A stretch of DNA of 64,000 nucleotides. Origin: an uncultured Phycisphaerales bacterium (GTDB taxonomy: Bacteria; Planctomycetota; Phycisphaerae; WQYP01). The notes under the pieces were generated by a model, which was given only the letters and a program-made list of their open reading frames with translations, did no database searches and was not told the origin of the DNA. Below are positions 15,910 to 24,766 of the stretch, in pieces. A program made the position numbers and the translations under genes. The DNA is taken from positions 81,545 to 145,544 of the forward strand of contig CAIMWO010000024.1 in the NCBI GenBank assembly GCA_903845195.1, written 5' to 3'. The stretch's first letter is position 1; each line of letters starts with the position of its first letter.

Positions 15910-16263
15910 TCATTCCGGCGGCGGCGGCGGTGGCGGAGCATTGTCGCCGGCCGGCGGAGTCGTCGTGTCCATATTGTCCGGTTTCTCCGGAGCCTTCGGG
16001 GTCGTCGCCGGGGCCGAAGCCGGTGCGGGTGCAGGCCCAGGGCTATATCCGGGGCTGGTATCCAAGCCGTGCGCCTGCGCCTTGCCATCGAACCACTCCG
16101 TCATCTGGACGAGCGTGGGGTCATTGGCCTTCGCGGGATGAGGAGAGACGCCGTCCAGCGCCGGGTCGTACGCCACAGGCACATCGGTGCGTCCGCAGCC
16201 CACCATCAGGCAGGCGCTCGCGGTAAGGATGGCCAGAAATGACAGGCTCGCCGCTCGTTTCAT
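15910..16263 (-). CDS. Small proline-rich lipoprotein
   Basis: 117 residues. The signal peptide ends in a lipobox (LMVGC, Cys ~23), so the protein should be lipid-anchored. The rest is short: a stretch with VQMTEWFDGKAQAHG, then a Pro/Ala-rich tail ending in eight consecutive prolines (with Glu last), likely disordered. No known domain. It is the last gene of the minus-strand run from livK, 48 bases after livMG, and is closed by the terminator at 15858-15895. Confidence 0.75.
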   Translation of the reverse strand: MKRAASLSFLAILTASACLMVGCGRTDVPVAYDPALDGVSPHPAKANDPTLVQMTEWFDGKAQAHGLDTSPGYSPGPAPAPASAPATTPKAPEKPDNMDTTTPPAGDNAPPPPPPPE

Positions 16264-16311
16264 AGGTCGCTCCTCGTGACGTGGAAAACCAGCACGTCGA
16301 TACCCTATAGC

Positions 16312-18396
16312 CTACTCCTGTTTGGCCGATGCGCCAAGATACGCTTCGATGACCGCAGGATTTTTGCGAATTTCGTCCGGGGTGCCCGCCGCAATCGTCT
16401 TTCCGTAATCCAGCACGACGATCCGCTGGCAGATGCCCATGATCACCTTCATATCGTGCTCGATAATGAGGATCGTCAGGCCGAAACGGGCCCGAATCGT
16501 GCGGATCATCTCCATCAATTCACGCTTTTCCGTGGGATTCATGCCCGCGGCAGGCTCATCGAGCAGGAACAGCTTCGGACGCGTCGCCAGGGCCCGGGCA
16601 ATCTCCAGCCGCCGCTGGTCGCCGTAACTGAGGCTCCCCGCCTGTTCGTTGGCCAGATGCGCCAGCCCGAAAAGGTCGAGATACCCCAACGCATGCCGGC
16701 GGCTCTGTTTTTCCTCCGCAAAGAACCACGGCGTCCGCATCACCGCCGAAATGATCCCCTGCCGATGGTGCGCGTGCTGGGCGATCTGCACGTTATCGAG
16801 CACCGAGAGATTGCCGAACACGCGGATATTCTGAAACGTCCGCGCAATACCGCGATTCGAAATGACGTGCGGCCTGCGACCCGCGATCGACCGCCCCGCA
16901 AACCGTATCTCGCCGGCCGTCGGCCGATACACACCGGTAAGCACATTAAACGCCGTCGTCTTGCCGGCCCCGTTGGGACCGATCAGCCCGACAAGCTCAC
17001 CATGCCGCAGTTCCAAATTGAAGTCGTCCACCGCCCGCAAACCGCCGAACTGCATGCACACGTGCGAAACCTGCAGCAGCGGCCCATCGGTGCCGGCTTC
17101 CCATTCGGCTTCCTTCTCTGTTATCAGCGTGGCCACGCCCGGAGGCAGTTCGCCCCGGGCATTCCCCAAACCCGTCGGCAACCCGGCCCACACCATGAGC
17201 GGACCTAAACTGCCGCCGTAGAAATCCACACCTGGCCTGCGCAGAATCAGCCGCACGAACCATTTGAACAGATCCGAAATCTCGTACCGTCCAAACAACC
17301 CCCGCGGCATAAATAACATCGAAAGAATGATGAACAGCGAATAGAACACCATACGCCATTTTTCCATGGTGTTCGCATCGACAATCGACGGAGGCACCCA
17401 CGAACGCAGAACTTCCGGCACCAGCGTCAGGATGATCGCAGCCAGCACCGCCCCGGTGATCGATCCCTGCCCGCCCAGAATGACCATCGCCACAATCTCG
17501 ATGGAGCGCATAAACCGGAACGATGAAGGATTCACCAGCGACTTGTGATGCGAGAATAACCCCCCCGCCACACCCGCCAGCGCCGCACCGATGACAAACG
17601 CCGTCACCTTATAACGCGTCGTCGACACCCCGACAGATTCCGATGCGATCCCGTCTTCGCGCACCGCCAGCAGCGCCCGGCCGCTGGTGGCGTACTTGAT
17701 GTTGTGCACGATGTAGATGGTCAACACCGCCACGGCAAACACCCAGAATACGCCCACGTAATAGTTATTATTCTCACCATAGTCCTGCACGACCTTCAGC
17801 AAAGGCGAATCCGGATTGGCGTCGATCTGCGCCGAAATCCACTCCCCTCGCATCCCCGTAAGCGAAAGCCCCGTGGAACGCCCGAGGAACTCCGTATTGG
17901 TAATCAGCACGGCAAGAATTTCGCCAAAGCCCAGCGTCGCGATCGCCAGATAATCGCCGCGCAAACGCAACGTCGGCAGACCGACCAGCAATCCCAGCAC
18001 CGCAGCAACCAATCCCCCGCCCACCATGCCCGTCAGCATGATCATCTGAAACGCCCAATTCGCCGACAGATGACATGGTCCGTACATCCAGAACCGCAAT
18101 TGCGGCTCAAACCACAATCCCGCGATCAGCACGGATGTATACGCCCCCGCCGCCAGAAACCCCGCATGCCCCAGCGAAAATTGCCCCGCGATGCCCAGGA
18201 TCAAATTCAGCGACACCGCCAGCGTGATGGCAATCCCGATGTCCAGCAAGATTTCGTGCCCATACGAACTCAGCACCGGAATGAAATGCACGACCGGCGT
18301 GGCCGAATCGAGCACCCACCCCGCCAACGCCAGCACCGCCAGCACCAGCAAAAACCCCGCCCCGTGAATGAATGATTTGAAGTAAGTCCTGAGCAA
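16312..18396 (-). CDS. Branched-chain amino-acid-type ABC transporter, LivM-LivG fusion
   Basis: 694 residues joining two normally separate proteins. Residues 1-~390 are a LivM-like permease with about ten membrane helices ([25 protein letters not shown] at ~62-86; PRGLFGR at 364-370). Residues ~390-437 form a linker. Residues ~438-694 are a LivG-like ATPase: Walker A GPNGAGKT at 473-480, Q-loop RTFQNIRVF, signature LSYGDQRR at 589, Walker B LFLLDEP at 609 and IIEHDMK. The transporter imports branched-chain amino acids, amides or similar solutes with LivH and LivK encoded upstream. The second ATPase LivF is not seen nearby, so the ATPase may work as a homodimer or pair with a distant LivF. 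Confidence 0.9.
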   Translation of the reverse strand: MLRTYFKSFIHGAGFLLVLAVLALAGWVLDSATPVVHFIPVLSSYGHEILLDIGIAITLAVSLNLILGIAGQFSLGHAGFLAAGAYTSVLIAGLWFEPQLRFWMYGPCHLSANWAFQMIMLTGMVGGGLVAAVLGLLVGLPTLRLRGDYLAIATLGFGEILAVLITNTEFLGRSTGLSLTGMRGEWISAQIDANPDSPLLKVVQDYGENNNYYVGVFWVFAVAVLTIYIVHNIKYATSGRALLAVREDGIASESVGVSTTRYKVTAFVIGAALAGVAGGLFSHHKSLVNPSSFRFMRSIEIVAMVILGGQGSITGAVLAAIILTLVPEVLRSWVPPSIVDANTMEKWRMVFYSLFIILSMLFMPRGLFGRYEISDLFKWFVRLILRRPGVDFYGGSLGPLMVWAGLPTGLGNARGELPPGVATLITEKEAEWEAGTDGPLLQVSHVCMQFGGLRAVDDFNLELRHGELVGLIGPNGAGKTTAFNVLTGVYRPTAGEIRFAGRSIAGRRPHVISNRGIARTFQNIRVFGNLSVLDNVQIAQHAHHRQGIISAVMRTPWFFAEEKQSRRHALGYLDLFGLAHLANEQAGSLSYGDQRRLEIARALATRPKLFLLDEPAAGMNPTEKRELMEMIRTIRARFGLTILIIEHDMKVIMGICQRIVVLDYGKTIAAGTPDEIRKNPAVIEAYLGASAKQE

Positions 18397-18465
18397 CGTA
18401 TCCCCGTATCAATTCCCGGTCTTCATCATTTTGCCGACACCATGCCGCACACCACGCCTCCGCCG

Positions 18466-19440
18466 TCAAACCTTTTCCGCCACCGCCTTGCCAAAAATCC
18501 CTTCCGGACGCAGCAGCAGCACCAAGATGAGAATCAAAAACGCAATCGCATCCTTATACGGACTGAGAATCGCCGAATGATGATATTGAATCGACGAGAC
18601 ATACGTTTCAATGAGCCCCAGCGCCAGCCCGCCCGCAGCCGCGCCCGGAATGTTCCCGATGCCCCCGATCACCGCCGCCACAAACGCCTTCAGACCCGGA
18701 ATCAACCCCATCAGCGGCGTACACTGATTGCGATTGAGTCCCCACAAACATCCGCCAATCGCCGCCAGCATGCTCCCCAGCACAAACGTAAACGAAATGA
18801 CGTTATCGATATTGATACCCATCAGTTTCGCCGCATCGTAATTCTGACTGACCGCGCGCATCGCCTTGCCCATCTTCGTATATTTGACCATCACAAACAG
18901 GCACACCAGCGTCACAAAAGTCGTCGCCAGCACGATCAAATCCTTCGGCACCACGCTGATGCCCAGCACGTTCTGAAACCACGCAATACTCTCCCCCGAA
19001 CCCGCAATCGGCTGGTACGGCATCGGATCCGGCCCAAAGAAACTCTGCCCGGCAAATGTCCATTTCATCTGCGCCAAGTATTCAATCAAAAGCGATACGC
19101 CGATCGCCGTGATCAGCGCCGACAGTTTCGGACTCCGTCGCAACGGTCGATAAGCCACGCGCTCAATCACATATCCCACCGCTCCGCACACCATCATCGC
19201 CACCACGATGCCGATCACAGCATGCCAGATCAACTGCTCCGGCGAGGGATTACCCACCGTCGGCGGATTCAGGTATCGCGCCACATACGCCCCCACAAAC
19301 GCCCCGATCATAAACACATCGCCATGCGCAAAATTGATCAGGCGCAGCACCCCATAAACCATCGTATAACCCAGCGCAATCAGCGCATAGGACGACCCAT
19401 CATTAAGGGCGATGATCAGGTTCTGCAGAAAGTAGGACAT
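18466..19440 (-). CDS. livH: Branched-chain amino-acid-type ABC permease LivH
   Basis: 324 residues, a LivH-type inner-membrane permease with about eight helices. MSYFLQNLIIALNDGSSYALIALGYTMVYGVLRLINFAHGD at the start is diagnostic, followed by ARYL, VIERVAYRPLR and GLKAFVAAVIGGIGNIPGA (the EAA-like cytoplasmic loop). It pairs with the LivM half of the fusion protein encoded 69 bases downstream and is fed by the binding protein encoded 59 bases upstream. Confidence 0.93.
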   Translation of the reverse strand: MSYFLQNLIIALNDGSSYALIALGYTMVYGVLRLINFAHGDVFMIGAFVGAYVARYLNPPTVGNPSPEQLIWHAVIGIVVAMMVCGAVGYVIERVAYRPLRRSPKLSALITAIGVSLLIEYLAQMKWTFAGQSFFGPDPMPYQPIAGSGESIAWFQNVLGISVVPKDLIVLATTFVTLVCLFVMVKYTKMGKAMRAVSQNYDAAKLMGINIDNVISFTFVLGSMLAAIGGCLWGLNRNQCTPLMGLIPGLKAFVAAVIGGIGNIPGAAAGGLALGLIETYVSSIQYHHSAILSPYKDAIAFLILILVLLLRPEGIFGKAVAEKV

Positions 19441-19471
19441 AATTTTTAAAGGGCCAGGGTTTAGGGGCTAA

Positions 19472-19495
19472 CCCCCGCCCCTCACCCCTCACCCC
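19472..19495 (-). other. G-quadruplex-capable run in the livK-livH spacer
   Basis: On the transcribed (minus-sense) strand the spacer reads GGGG-TGA-GGGG-TGA-GGGG-C-GGGGG: four G4/G5 runs with loops of 3, 3 and 1. It lies directly after the livK stop. A stable RNA quadruplex could affect read-through or mRNA decay between the abundant binding protein and the permease. Structure is inferred from sequence only. Confidence 0.6.
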
Positions 19496-19499
19496 TTGG

Positions 19500-20669
19500 T
19501 CACGGTTCAATCCGTTTGACCATGTTGTATTTTCCGTTCTTGATTTCCAGCACCACCGCCGGCTTAACCGCATTGCGGTCCTTGCCGATCGTGATCTTCC
19601 CCGTCACACCCGGAAAGTCCTTCGTCTCCGCCAGGGCCTCGCGCAGTTTCGGTCCGTCGGTAGTCTTGGCCCGGTCGATGGCGTCGAAAAGAATATTCGC
19701 GGCATCATAGGCCAGCACCGCCATCGCATCGGGCTCTTCCTTGTACTTCTCCTTGAAGCGTTTGACGAACGCCTGCACCGTGGGGTCCGGATCGCCCGAA
19801 TAATAGTGATTCGTAAAGTAGCACCCCTCGACCGCCGCCCCCCCGTTCTTAAGCGTCACATCCGAATCCCACCCGTCGCCGCCGATGAACGGACACGTGA
19901 TCCCCAGTTCACGCGCCTGTTTCACGATCAATGCAATCTCGGTGTAATACCCCGGCAGGAAAACAATATCCGGCTTGGCATTCTTGATATTCGTCAGCTG
20001 CGTTTTGAAACTGGTATCGTCCTGCTGATAGCTCTCGCGTGCCACGATCTCGCCGCCCAGCTTCGGAAACTCACCCTCCAGCACTTTCGTCAGCCCGGTG
20101 GAATAATCATTCCGGATGTCCGTCAGCAGCGCCGCCCGTTTCAGCTTCAAATCGTTGGCCGTGAACTTCGCAATGGCCACCCCCTGAAAATCATCGACGA
20201 AACAACTGCGAAAAATGTACGACCCCAGTTTCGTCACCTTGGGATTGGTGCTCGCCGGCGAAAGCATCGGAATCCTGGCCTTCTGGCACGACGGCGCCGC
20301 CGCGATCGACCGCGCGCTGGCCACCTCCCCCAGCACCGCCACCACATGGTCCTGTTCGATCAACTTCAGCACCGCCAGCGGCGTCTTGTCCGCCGAACTC
20401 TCCGTGTCCGCAGTGCTGATTTCCACCGCCCGGCCCAGCACGCCCCCCTTCTTGTCGCGCTCTTCCGCCGCCAGCCGGATTCCCTTATCCGACGACTGCC
20501 CGAACGTGCTCGTGCCCCCCGTCATCGACTGTAGGCTGCCAACAACAATCGGATCGGCCTTGCCCAGCACGATCGATTTATCGTCCGCCGATGCCGCCGG
20601 GATCATCCATGCCCCCGCCAGAATCACTGCGGCCGCCGCCATTTTGAGAGTTCGTCCAAATTCCCACAT
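19500..20669 (-). CDS. livK: ABC transporter substrate-binding protein (LivK type)
   Basis: 389 residues of the Leu/Ile/Val-binding (Peripla_BP_6) family, located in the periplasm. The signal peptide runs MWEFGRTLKMAAAAVILAG to PAASA. The mature part has VVGSLQSMTGGTSTFGQSSDKGIRLAAEE, typical of the first lobe, then VVAVLGEVASARSIAAAPSC and MLSPASTNPKVT around the ligand cleft, and DAMAVLAYDAANILFDAIDRA in the second lobe. ATG at 20669 follows GGGAG; an upstream in-frame ATG would add 12 non-signal residues. Ligand not predictable beyond amino acid-like. Confidence 0.92.
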   Translation of the reverse strand: MWEFGRTLKMAAAAVILAGAWMIPAASADDKSIVLGKADPIVVGSLQSMTGGTSTFGQSSDKGIRLAAEERDKKGGVLGRAVEISTADTESSADKTPLAVLKLIEQDHVVAVLGEVASARSIAAAPSCQKARIPMLSPASTNPKVTKLGSYIFRSCFVDDFQGVAIAKFTANDLKLKRAALLTDIRNDYSTGLTKVLEGEFPKLGGEIVARESYQQDDTSFKTQLTNIKNAKPDIVFLPGYYTEIALIVKQARELGITCPFIGGDGWDSDVTLKNGGAAVEGCYFTNHYYSGDPDPTVQAFVKRFKEKYKEEPDAMAVLAYDAANILFDAIDRAKTTDGPKLREALAETKDFPGVTGKITIGKDRNAVKPAVVLEIKNGKYNMVKRIEP

Positions 20670-20719
20670 AGCGCACTCCCTTCGATCGCCTGAAGCGTCT
20701 ACCAATATTTATCTCAAGA

Positions 20720-21373
20720 CTACTTTTCCGGAGACGGCGCCGTCGAGGCCGGCGCGGTCGTCAGATCCCCAGTCACAGGCACCTTCTTTTCCGCGGGATT
20801 AATGGCCAGCGAACGGGCAAACAGATCCCGATGCGCCTGCAGATGCATGTCCAGCGCCTTGGCTTCATCGTTCTTCGCCAAAATTCTGCCGCGCATCCGC
20901 GCCCGCCCGATCGTATCATTAAACGTCACGCTCGCTTCGGTCAGGCGCAGATCGCCATCCATCACGCGTGCCTCGATGGTCTTCGAACCCTTCTTGCCCC
21001 ACAGCCGCACGAAACCCGCCCCCTCGTACACGCCGACCGCATTGGGCGACATCAGCACGTAACGGTACGTGGCGTTCAGCGAGGTCTTGTTCATCGAAGT
21101 CTTCCCGCCCACCGGTCGCCAGAAAATCCTGGCCGTAAATATCTGATCGACGCTCTGCCCCGTCACCTTGTCCACCGTCGTGCTTCGCGCCACGACATAC
21201 ATCGTGCCGTCCTCATCGTACCGATAGTACGCATCCCCGAACTTCGGCTGAATCACCGCGCCCTTTTTGGCAATCGGTTCGATCTGCAACGGCCGGTATG
21301 CAGCGCACCCCCCCGCCAGCATCACCCCGCACAAGAGCACCACGCACATCGTCGTTTTCATCATCAGTTTCAT
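20720..21373 (-). CDS. Putative lipoprotein of unknown function
   Basis: 217 residues. The signal peptide MKLMMKTTMCVVLLCGVMLAGGC ends in the lipobox LAGGC. The mature part looks like a beta-rich domain: PKFGDAYYRYDEDGTMYVVARS, YRYVLMSPNAVGVYEGAGFVRLW and EARVMDGDLRLTEASVTFND, ending in an Ala/Pro/Thr tail. I do not recognise a family. The ATG at 21373 has no obvious Shine-Dalgarno; in-frame ATGs at 21364 and 21361 are alternatives. It lies 50 bases upstream of livK in the same direction and could be co-transcribed. Confidence 0.65.
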   Translation of the reverse strand: MKLMMKTTMCVVLLCGVMLAGGCAAYRPLQIEPIAKKGAVIQPKFGDAYYRYDEDGTMYVVARSTTVDKVTGQSVDQIFTARIFWRPVGGKTSMNKTSLNATYRYVLMSPNAVGVYEGAGFVRLWGKKGSKTIEARVMDGDLRLTEASVTFNDTIGRARMRGRILAKNDEAKALDMHLQAHRDLFARSLAINPAEKKVPVTGDLTTAPASTAPSPEK

Positions 21374-21509
21374 GGGCAGTAGTGTATCGGCATCGCACCC
21401 GCCGAGCCAGCCATTCGGCCACGAACGTCGACAACGGCGTATCGGGTGCCATGGTCCTGATTGGGAAGGGACCCAATTAGGACCATGCTTAGCGCGCCGA
21501 CCGCTCAAG

Positions 21510-21875
21510 CTATGGCCCCCTGTCCGCCGCCGGCTTGGTAATCGCCGGCTCCCGCCCACCCGCAAGTTGCTCATCCAACTCGCGCAAATACTTAAAAGTA
21601 TAAATCCCCGCATCGTGCCCGTCCGACCACTCGATCCGCAGCGCGTAATTCCCCACCAGCTCCGCCCCCAGCGCCGTAATCGGCCCGTCATACGTCGTCT
21701 TGACGATCGGCATCATCTGCCGCCCCAGAATATCCCGTTCGCCCTGACACCCCGCGCACGGGCAGAATTTCCGCAATGCCCGCAAAGGCAGAACAGTCGC
21801 ATGACCGTCGCCCCACGTAATCTCCAGGGCCTCGGTCTTTTTCAGATGCAGTTGAGTAGGTTCAAATCTATCCAT
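21510..21875 (-). CDS. DUF971 (gamma-butyrobetaine hydroxylase-like N-terminal domain) protein
   Basis: 121 residues, a stand-alone DUF971 domain: PTQLHLKKTEALEITWGDGH, then LRKFCPCAGCQGE with the Cys cluster that probably binds zinc or another metal, and NYALRIEWSDGHDAGIYTFKYLREL, the most conserved part of the family. Small proteins of this type are found near Fe-S cluster carrier (Mrp/ApbC) genes in other bacteria, but none is present here. A plain C-terminal tail of ~20 residues follows. Confidence 0.85.
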   Translation of the reverse strand: MDRFEPTQLHLKKTEALEITWGDGHATVLPLRALRKFCPCAGCQGERDILGRQMMPIVKTTYDGPITALGAELVGNYALRIEWSDGHDAGIYTFKYLRELDEQLAGGREPAITKPAADRGP

Positions 21876-21965
21876 GCCTCAAGCCTATCAGGATTTGACG
21901 TGTATTACATCCCCACCGATGTTCCGGATTGGCCTCGGGTTTTCCAATGAATCGGTCGGGGCCTG

Positions 21966-22112
21966 TCTTTCAGCCCGAAGGGCTGGTAGATGATAGCCGG
22001 GGGCAGAGCGAGCGACCGAAGGAAGCGAGCGCCGCCCCCGGTACCCATCACCACATTCCTCGGGGACTCCGCAGGAGTCCAACCCCCGTGGTAATAGTCC
22101 AATGCCAAATCC
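21966..22112 (+). repeat. REP-like double-hairpin element, copy 1
   Basis: A short hairpin (CAGCCCGAAGGGCTG, 21971-21985) is followed by ATGATAGCCGGGGGC, a GACCGAAGGAAGC core and the matching arm GCCCCCGG, then further small palindromes (GGACTCCGCAGGAGTCC at 22065-22081). It shares order and key words with the element at 23715-23815: hairpin, ATAGCCNGGGG, GACCGAAGGNAGC, CCCCNGG. It lies downstream of the mnmE-like gene. Short ORFs that can be read through it are not credible genes. Confidence 0.7.
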
Positions 22113-22145
22113 CCTAATGCCGCGACAGAAACATTGGCAGACCCA

Positions 22146-23327
22146 TTAGGACGCCGTTACATCCCCTGTGAGGCTATGCAACAATGCCATCGCCCTGGCC
22201 GGTGAATCGACCATGGCCGCCTGGCCGAGTAGTCCCCGCTGCCGCGCACTAAAAGCCCAAGGCTCACCCTCCCGCACCCCCGCCAAATCCAATTGCCCCA
22301 GCACCGCCTCCATCAGCACCTCCAACCCCCGATGCTCCAACGCCGACACCGCCACCCCCATCGGCAAAAGCTCGCGATAATCCCATCCCGCCGGCCGATC
22401 CGCTTTGTTCACCGCCACCACCACCGGTCGCCCAACCTGGCCCGTCAGCAACGCCCCCTCCTCGCTCGTCGGCGCACGTGTGCCATCCAGCAACACCACC
22501 ACCACGTCCGCCGCCCGGGCCTGCTCATGCGTCCGCAAAATCGACTCCGCCTCAATCTCCTCCGGCGCCTCCCGCACACCCGCGGTATCCACCAGCACCA
22601 CCGGCACCGTCACCGCCTCCGCACCTCGCGCCGCAAACACCGCCTGCGCATCCACCCAATCCCGTGTCGTTCCCGCAATGGAGGATGTAATCGACACCGG
22701 CCGCCCCAGCAGCGCATTGGCCAGCGTACTCTTGCCGACATTAGGCGCACCGATAATCGCCACCCGCACCGGCGCCAGCAACCGATCGAGCGCCGCCGAT
22801 CGCGTCAGCAACCACTGCACCGCCGAATGAAACTGCCACATCCGCTCGCCATTTCCCTCCCCCTCCAGCCACTCAATCCACTCCCGCGCCCACCCCCTCA
22901 GCCCCGTCTCACCCTGCTCCGCCAGCAACCTCACCCCCGTCTCCGTCACCGCCGACGGCACAGCCACCGCGATCTCCCCCTCCAGCACATTCCCCAACAC
23001 CCCCATCTCCGCCGCCCGCCCCGCATCGATCACCATCGCCCCCGCCTCGCTCAGCGCCCGCAGCACCGCATCCATCACCGCCAAACCGCCATGCAGATGC
23101 AATTCAAATCGGTCCTGCGCCACACGCAGCACCAGCGCCTCATCCAATGTCTCACCGCCCCCCCCAGATACCAGCATCATCCGTTTCATCCCCCCCACCG
23201 CCAGCGCGCTAACCTTCGCCGTCCCACCCAATTGCCCCACCACCGCCGAGGCCTCCGCTCCCGCGACCAGCACCACCGCAATCGCCCCCACCCCGCGCGC
23301 CGTCATTTGCAGAACCACCGTCTTCAT
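22146..23327 (-). CDS. mnmE: MnmE/TrmE-like tRNA-modification GTPase, short and lacking the C-terminal Cys motif
   Basis: 393 residues, against about 450 for typical MnmE. MnmE with MnmG modifies the wobble uridine of several tRNAs. Visible parts: an N-terminal tetrahydrofolate-type domain (~1-115, degenerate), a helical domain with inserted GTPase: G1 GAPNVGKS 193-200, G2 GTTRD 219-223, G3 DTAG 247-250, G4 NKAD 307-310, G5 SAL 328-330. The chain stops at LLHSLTGDVTAS, at about the point where canonical MnmE continues with TVTEDILDRIFSRFCIGK; the conserved C-x-G-K end is missing. ATG at 23327 has no strong Shine-Dalgarno. Either a divergent MnmE or a paralogue with another role. Confidence 0.82.
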   Translation of the reverse strand: MKTVVLQMTARGVGAIAVVLVAGAEASAVVGQLGGTAKVSALAVGGMKRMMLVSGGGGETLDEALVLRVAQDRFELHLHGGLAVMDAVLRALSEAGAMVIDAGRAAEMGVLGNVLEGEIAVAVPSAVTETGVRLLAEQGETGLRGWAREWIEWLEGEGNGERMWQFHSAVQWLLTRSAALDRLLAPVRVAIIGAPNVGKSTLANALLGRPVSITSSIAGTTRDWVDAQAVFAARGAEAVTVPVVLVDTAGVREAPEEIEAESILRTHEQARAADVVVVLLDGTRAPTSEEGALLTGQVGRPVVVAVNKADRPAGWDYRELLPMGVAVSALEHRGLEVLMEAVLGQLDLAGVREGEPWAFSARQRGLLGQAAMVDSPARAMALLHSLTGDVTAS

Positions 23328-23546
23328 CGCTTCATTAGAAGCGCGAGCCCGCGATTCTCCAAATCGTTTCCATGAGGCGTGGCAACTTTTCCGGGAACCC
23401 CGTTTCGTGTGCCATGCCTTACGGGGCAGGGGCCCCGTCAGACATGCTCGCGGAGGCACCCGTCAATTCAATCGGAATGCTCCACTCGGACAATCGCATC
23501 CTCCAATTTCCCCTCCCTGTTCCGTTGTGACGAGGAGGACGATCCT

Positions 23547-23602
23547 CAGATTTCACAGATTCTTGCCCCGTAAAATCTGTGAAATCTGTGAAATCTGTGG
23601 TC
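23547..23602 (+). repeat. Perfect 15-bp inverted repeat plus CTGTGAAAT triad
   Basis: CAGATTTCACAGATT (23547-23561) and its exact reverse complement (23574-23588) are separated by 12 bases; the right arm is extended by further AAATCTGTG units ending in GTGG (23602). The unit belongs to the same triad grammar as the repeats near 14,770, 24,770-25,010 and 36,640. Confidence 0.8.
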
Positions 23603-23714
23603 AAACAAAAAAAACAATGGCCCATGAAAACCGGACGCCCCAGAGTGCTCACTCGTGCGGCCTCTGTAGTGCCAGTAGAATAGACTCCAACTAAGGCGGG
23701 CTCTGTTGAAATCC

Positions 23715-23815
23715 TCTTTGGCCCCAACGGGGCCCGCGTGAATAGCCAGGGGTGACCGAAGGGAGCCCCTGGAAAAAGGCCCACAAGATGCCGCCGAGCC
23801 CCAAAGGGGCGATCG
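23715..23815 (+). repeat. REP-like double-hairpin element, copy 2
   Basis: Begins TTTGGCCCCAACGGGGCC, then GTGAATAGCCAGGGG, GACCGAAGGGAGC, CCCCTGG, and closes with GAGCCCCAAAGGGGC, so both ends and the middle form hairpins. Same orientation and word order as the copy at 21966-22112, with the mnmE-like gene between the two copies. Confidence 0.7.
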
Positions 23816-23910
23816 ATCTCGCGTTCCTCGCAAGTCGAATCTCGAGGGCTTCAACAAAGCCACTAACGCGCTGATTATTGTTTTTGGGCCATCCTTCTCA
23901 GGAGCTACAC

Positions 23911-24312
23911 ATGAAATCAATGCTGGTCCGTATTGCGATAGCCGGCGTATTTGCTCTGATGATTCCCGCGTGCTCCGCACGCGAAGAGTTTGGCTTCGGA
24001 GTCGAGAATCTCACGGGTACTATGGTAGACAACGTCGCGATCAATTATCCAGGCCATAGTATTGGGATCGGTGCTCTTGACTCCGGCCCTGGCGCGGCGA
24101 CTTACTCAGGTCTAGTGGGACGTATTCCCGATGCGGTAGAAGTGGGTTGGACGAGCCAGGACGGCGTTATGCATGCCTATCCTGTGAGGTTGAAGCCCCT
24201 TCCTCCGCCAACGAACACTTCCTACAATGGGACTGAACGCCAGTTATTCTTCGTTATTCAACCGGATAATACGGTGATATTTCTGAATCACCACCCACGC
24301 TGCACGCAGTAG
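23911..24312 (+). CDS. Small secreted protein or lipoprotein
   Basis: 133 residues. The signal sequence MKSMLVRIAIAGVFALMIPAC has a lipobox-like IPAC end. The mature part starts SAREEFGFGVENLTGTMVDNVAINYPGHS and has a beta-rich pattern with GVMHAYPVRLKPLPPP and a C-terminal RQLFFVIQPDNTVIFLNHH. I do not recognise a family. ATG at 23911 follows AGGAGCTACAC. Six bases separate it from the next gene, so the two are very likely co-transcribed. Confidence 0.65.
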   Translation: MKSMLVRIAIAGVFALMIPACSAREEFGFGVENLTGTMVDNVAINYPGHSIGIGALDSGPGAATYSGLVGRIPDAVEVGWTSQDGVMHAYPVRLKPLPPPTNTSYNGTERQLFFVIQPDNTVIFLNHHPRCTQ

Positions 24313-24318
24313 GCAAAC

Positions 24319-24708
24319 ATGGTACCCGAAGAAACCCGCCCTCCAACCATTGAATATCGCTCTCAATCCCAGCCAAGATCCGGGTTTAGGTGGTGGGCCA
24401 TTGGCGCAATTGCATCGAGCATCGCGGCAGGGCTCGCGCTGAGATTCGTCCTGCTGATTATATTTGACATTAGGATGAGGCCGACTGGGATAGTCACGCA
24501 AGAAGAGATCGTTGCCATAGGCATCCTCCTCAGTGCTGCATTTCTCTTTGCTCTTCTGGGAATCGCATTTGCTGTGCAGAGTCTACGAAAACACGAACGG
24601 GCATTTGTGCGTGCGATTGTAGCCTTAGCACTGAGCGTACCGATCGCGATGTACGCCGGCAGACACCTCCTCCACTTCTTATTGTTCCATATACGCAGAG
24701 GCTCGTAG
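24319..24708 (+). CDS. Small integral membrane protein, unknown
   Basis: 129 residues with three predicted membrane helices: about 25-50 (WWAIGAIASSIAAGLALRFVLLIIF), 62-86 (IVAIGILLSAAFLFALLGIAFAV) and 96-115 (AIVALALSVPIAMYAG). A short Pro/Arg-rich cytoplasmic-like N-terminus precedes the first helix. No motif recognised. It follows the secreted protein gene by six bases; a two-gene envelope operon is likely. Confidence 0.65.
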   Translation: MVPEETRPPTIEYRSQSQPRSGFRWWAIGAIASSIAAGLALRFVLLIIFDIRMRPTGIVTQEEIVAIGILLSAAFLFALLGIAFAVQSLRKHERAFVRAIVALALSVPIAMYAGRHLLHFLLFHIRRGS

Positions 24709-24766
24709 TCTACAGTCCTCTGGTTTCTTCTCACCTGACAAAGATTCTCCGCCCCCTGTTCCCCAC

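Larger units (their letters stand above)
23328..23910. other. 583-base repeat-rich intergenic region
   Basis: Between the divergent mnmE-like gene and the small lipoprotein gene. It holds a 15-base-pair inverted repeat with a CTGTGAAAT triad, and a REP-like element (both listed separately). GGGGCAGGGGCCCC near 23424-23437 is another small palindrome. I see no credible coding sequence; promoters for both genes presumably lie here but no convincing -35/-10 pair was found. Confidence 0.5.

Noticed and set aside
21888..22108. Small minus-strand ORFs of 64-67 codons
   Set aside because: They lie inside the REP-like element; coding potential comes from the repeat, not from a gene.
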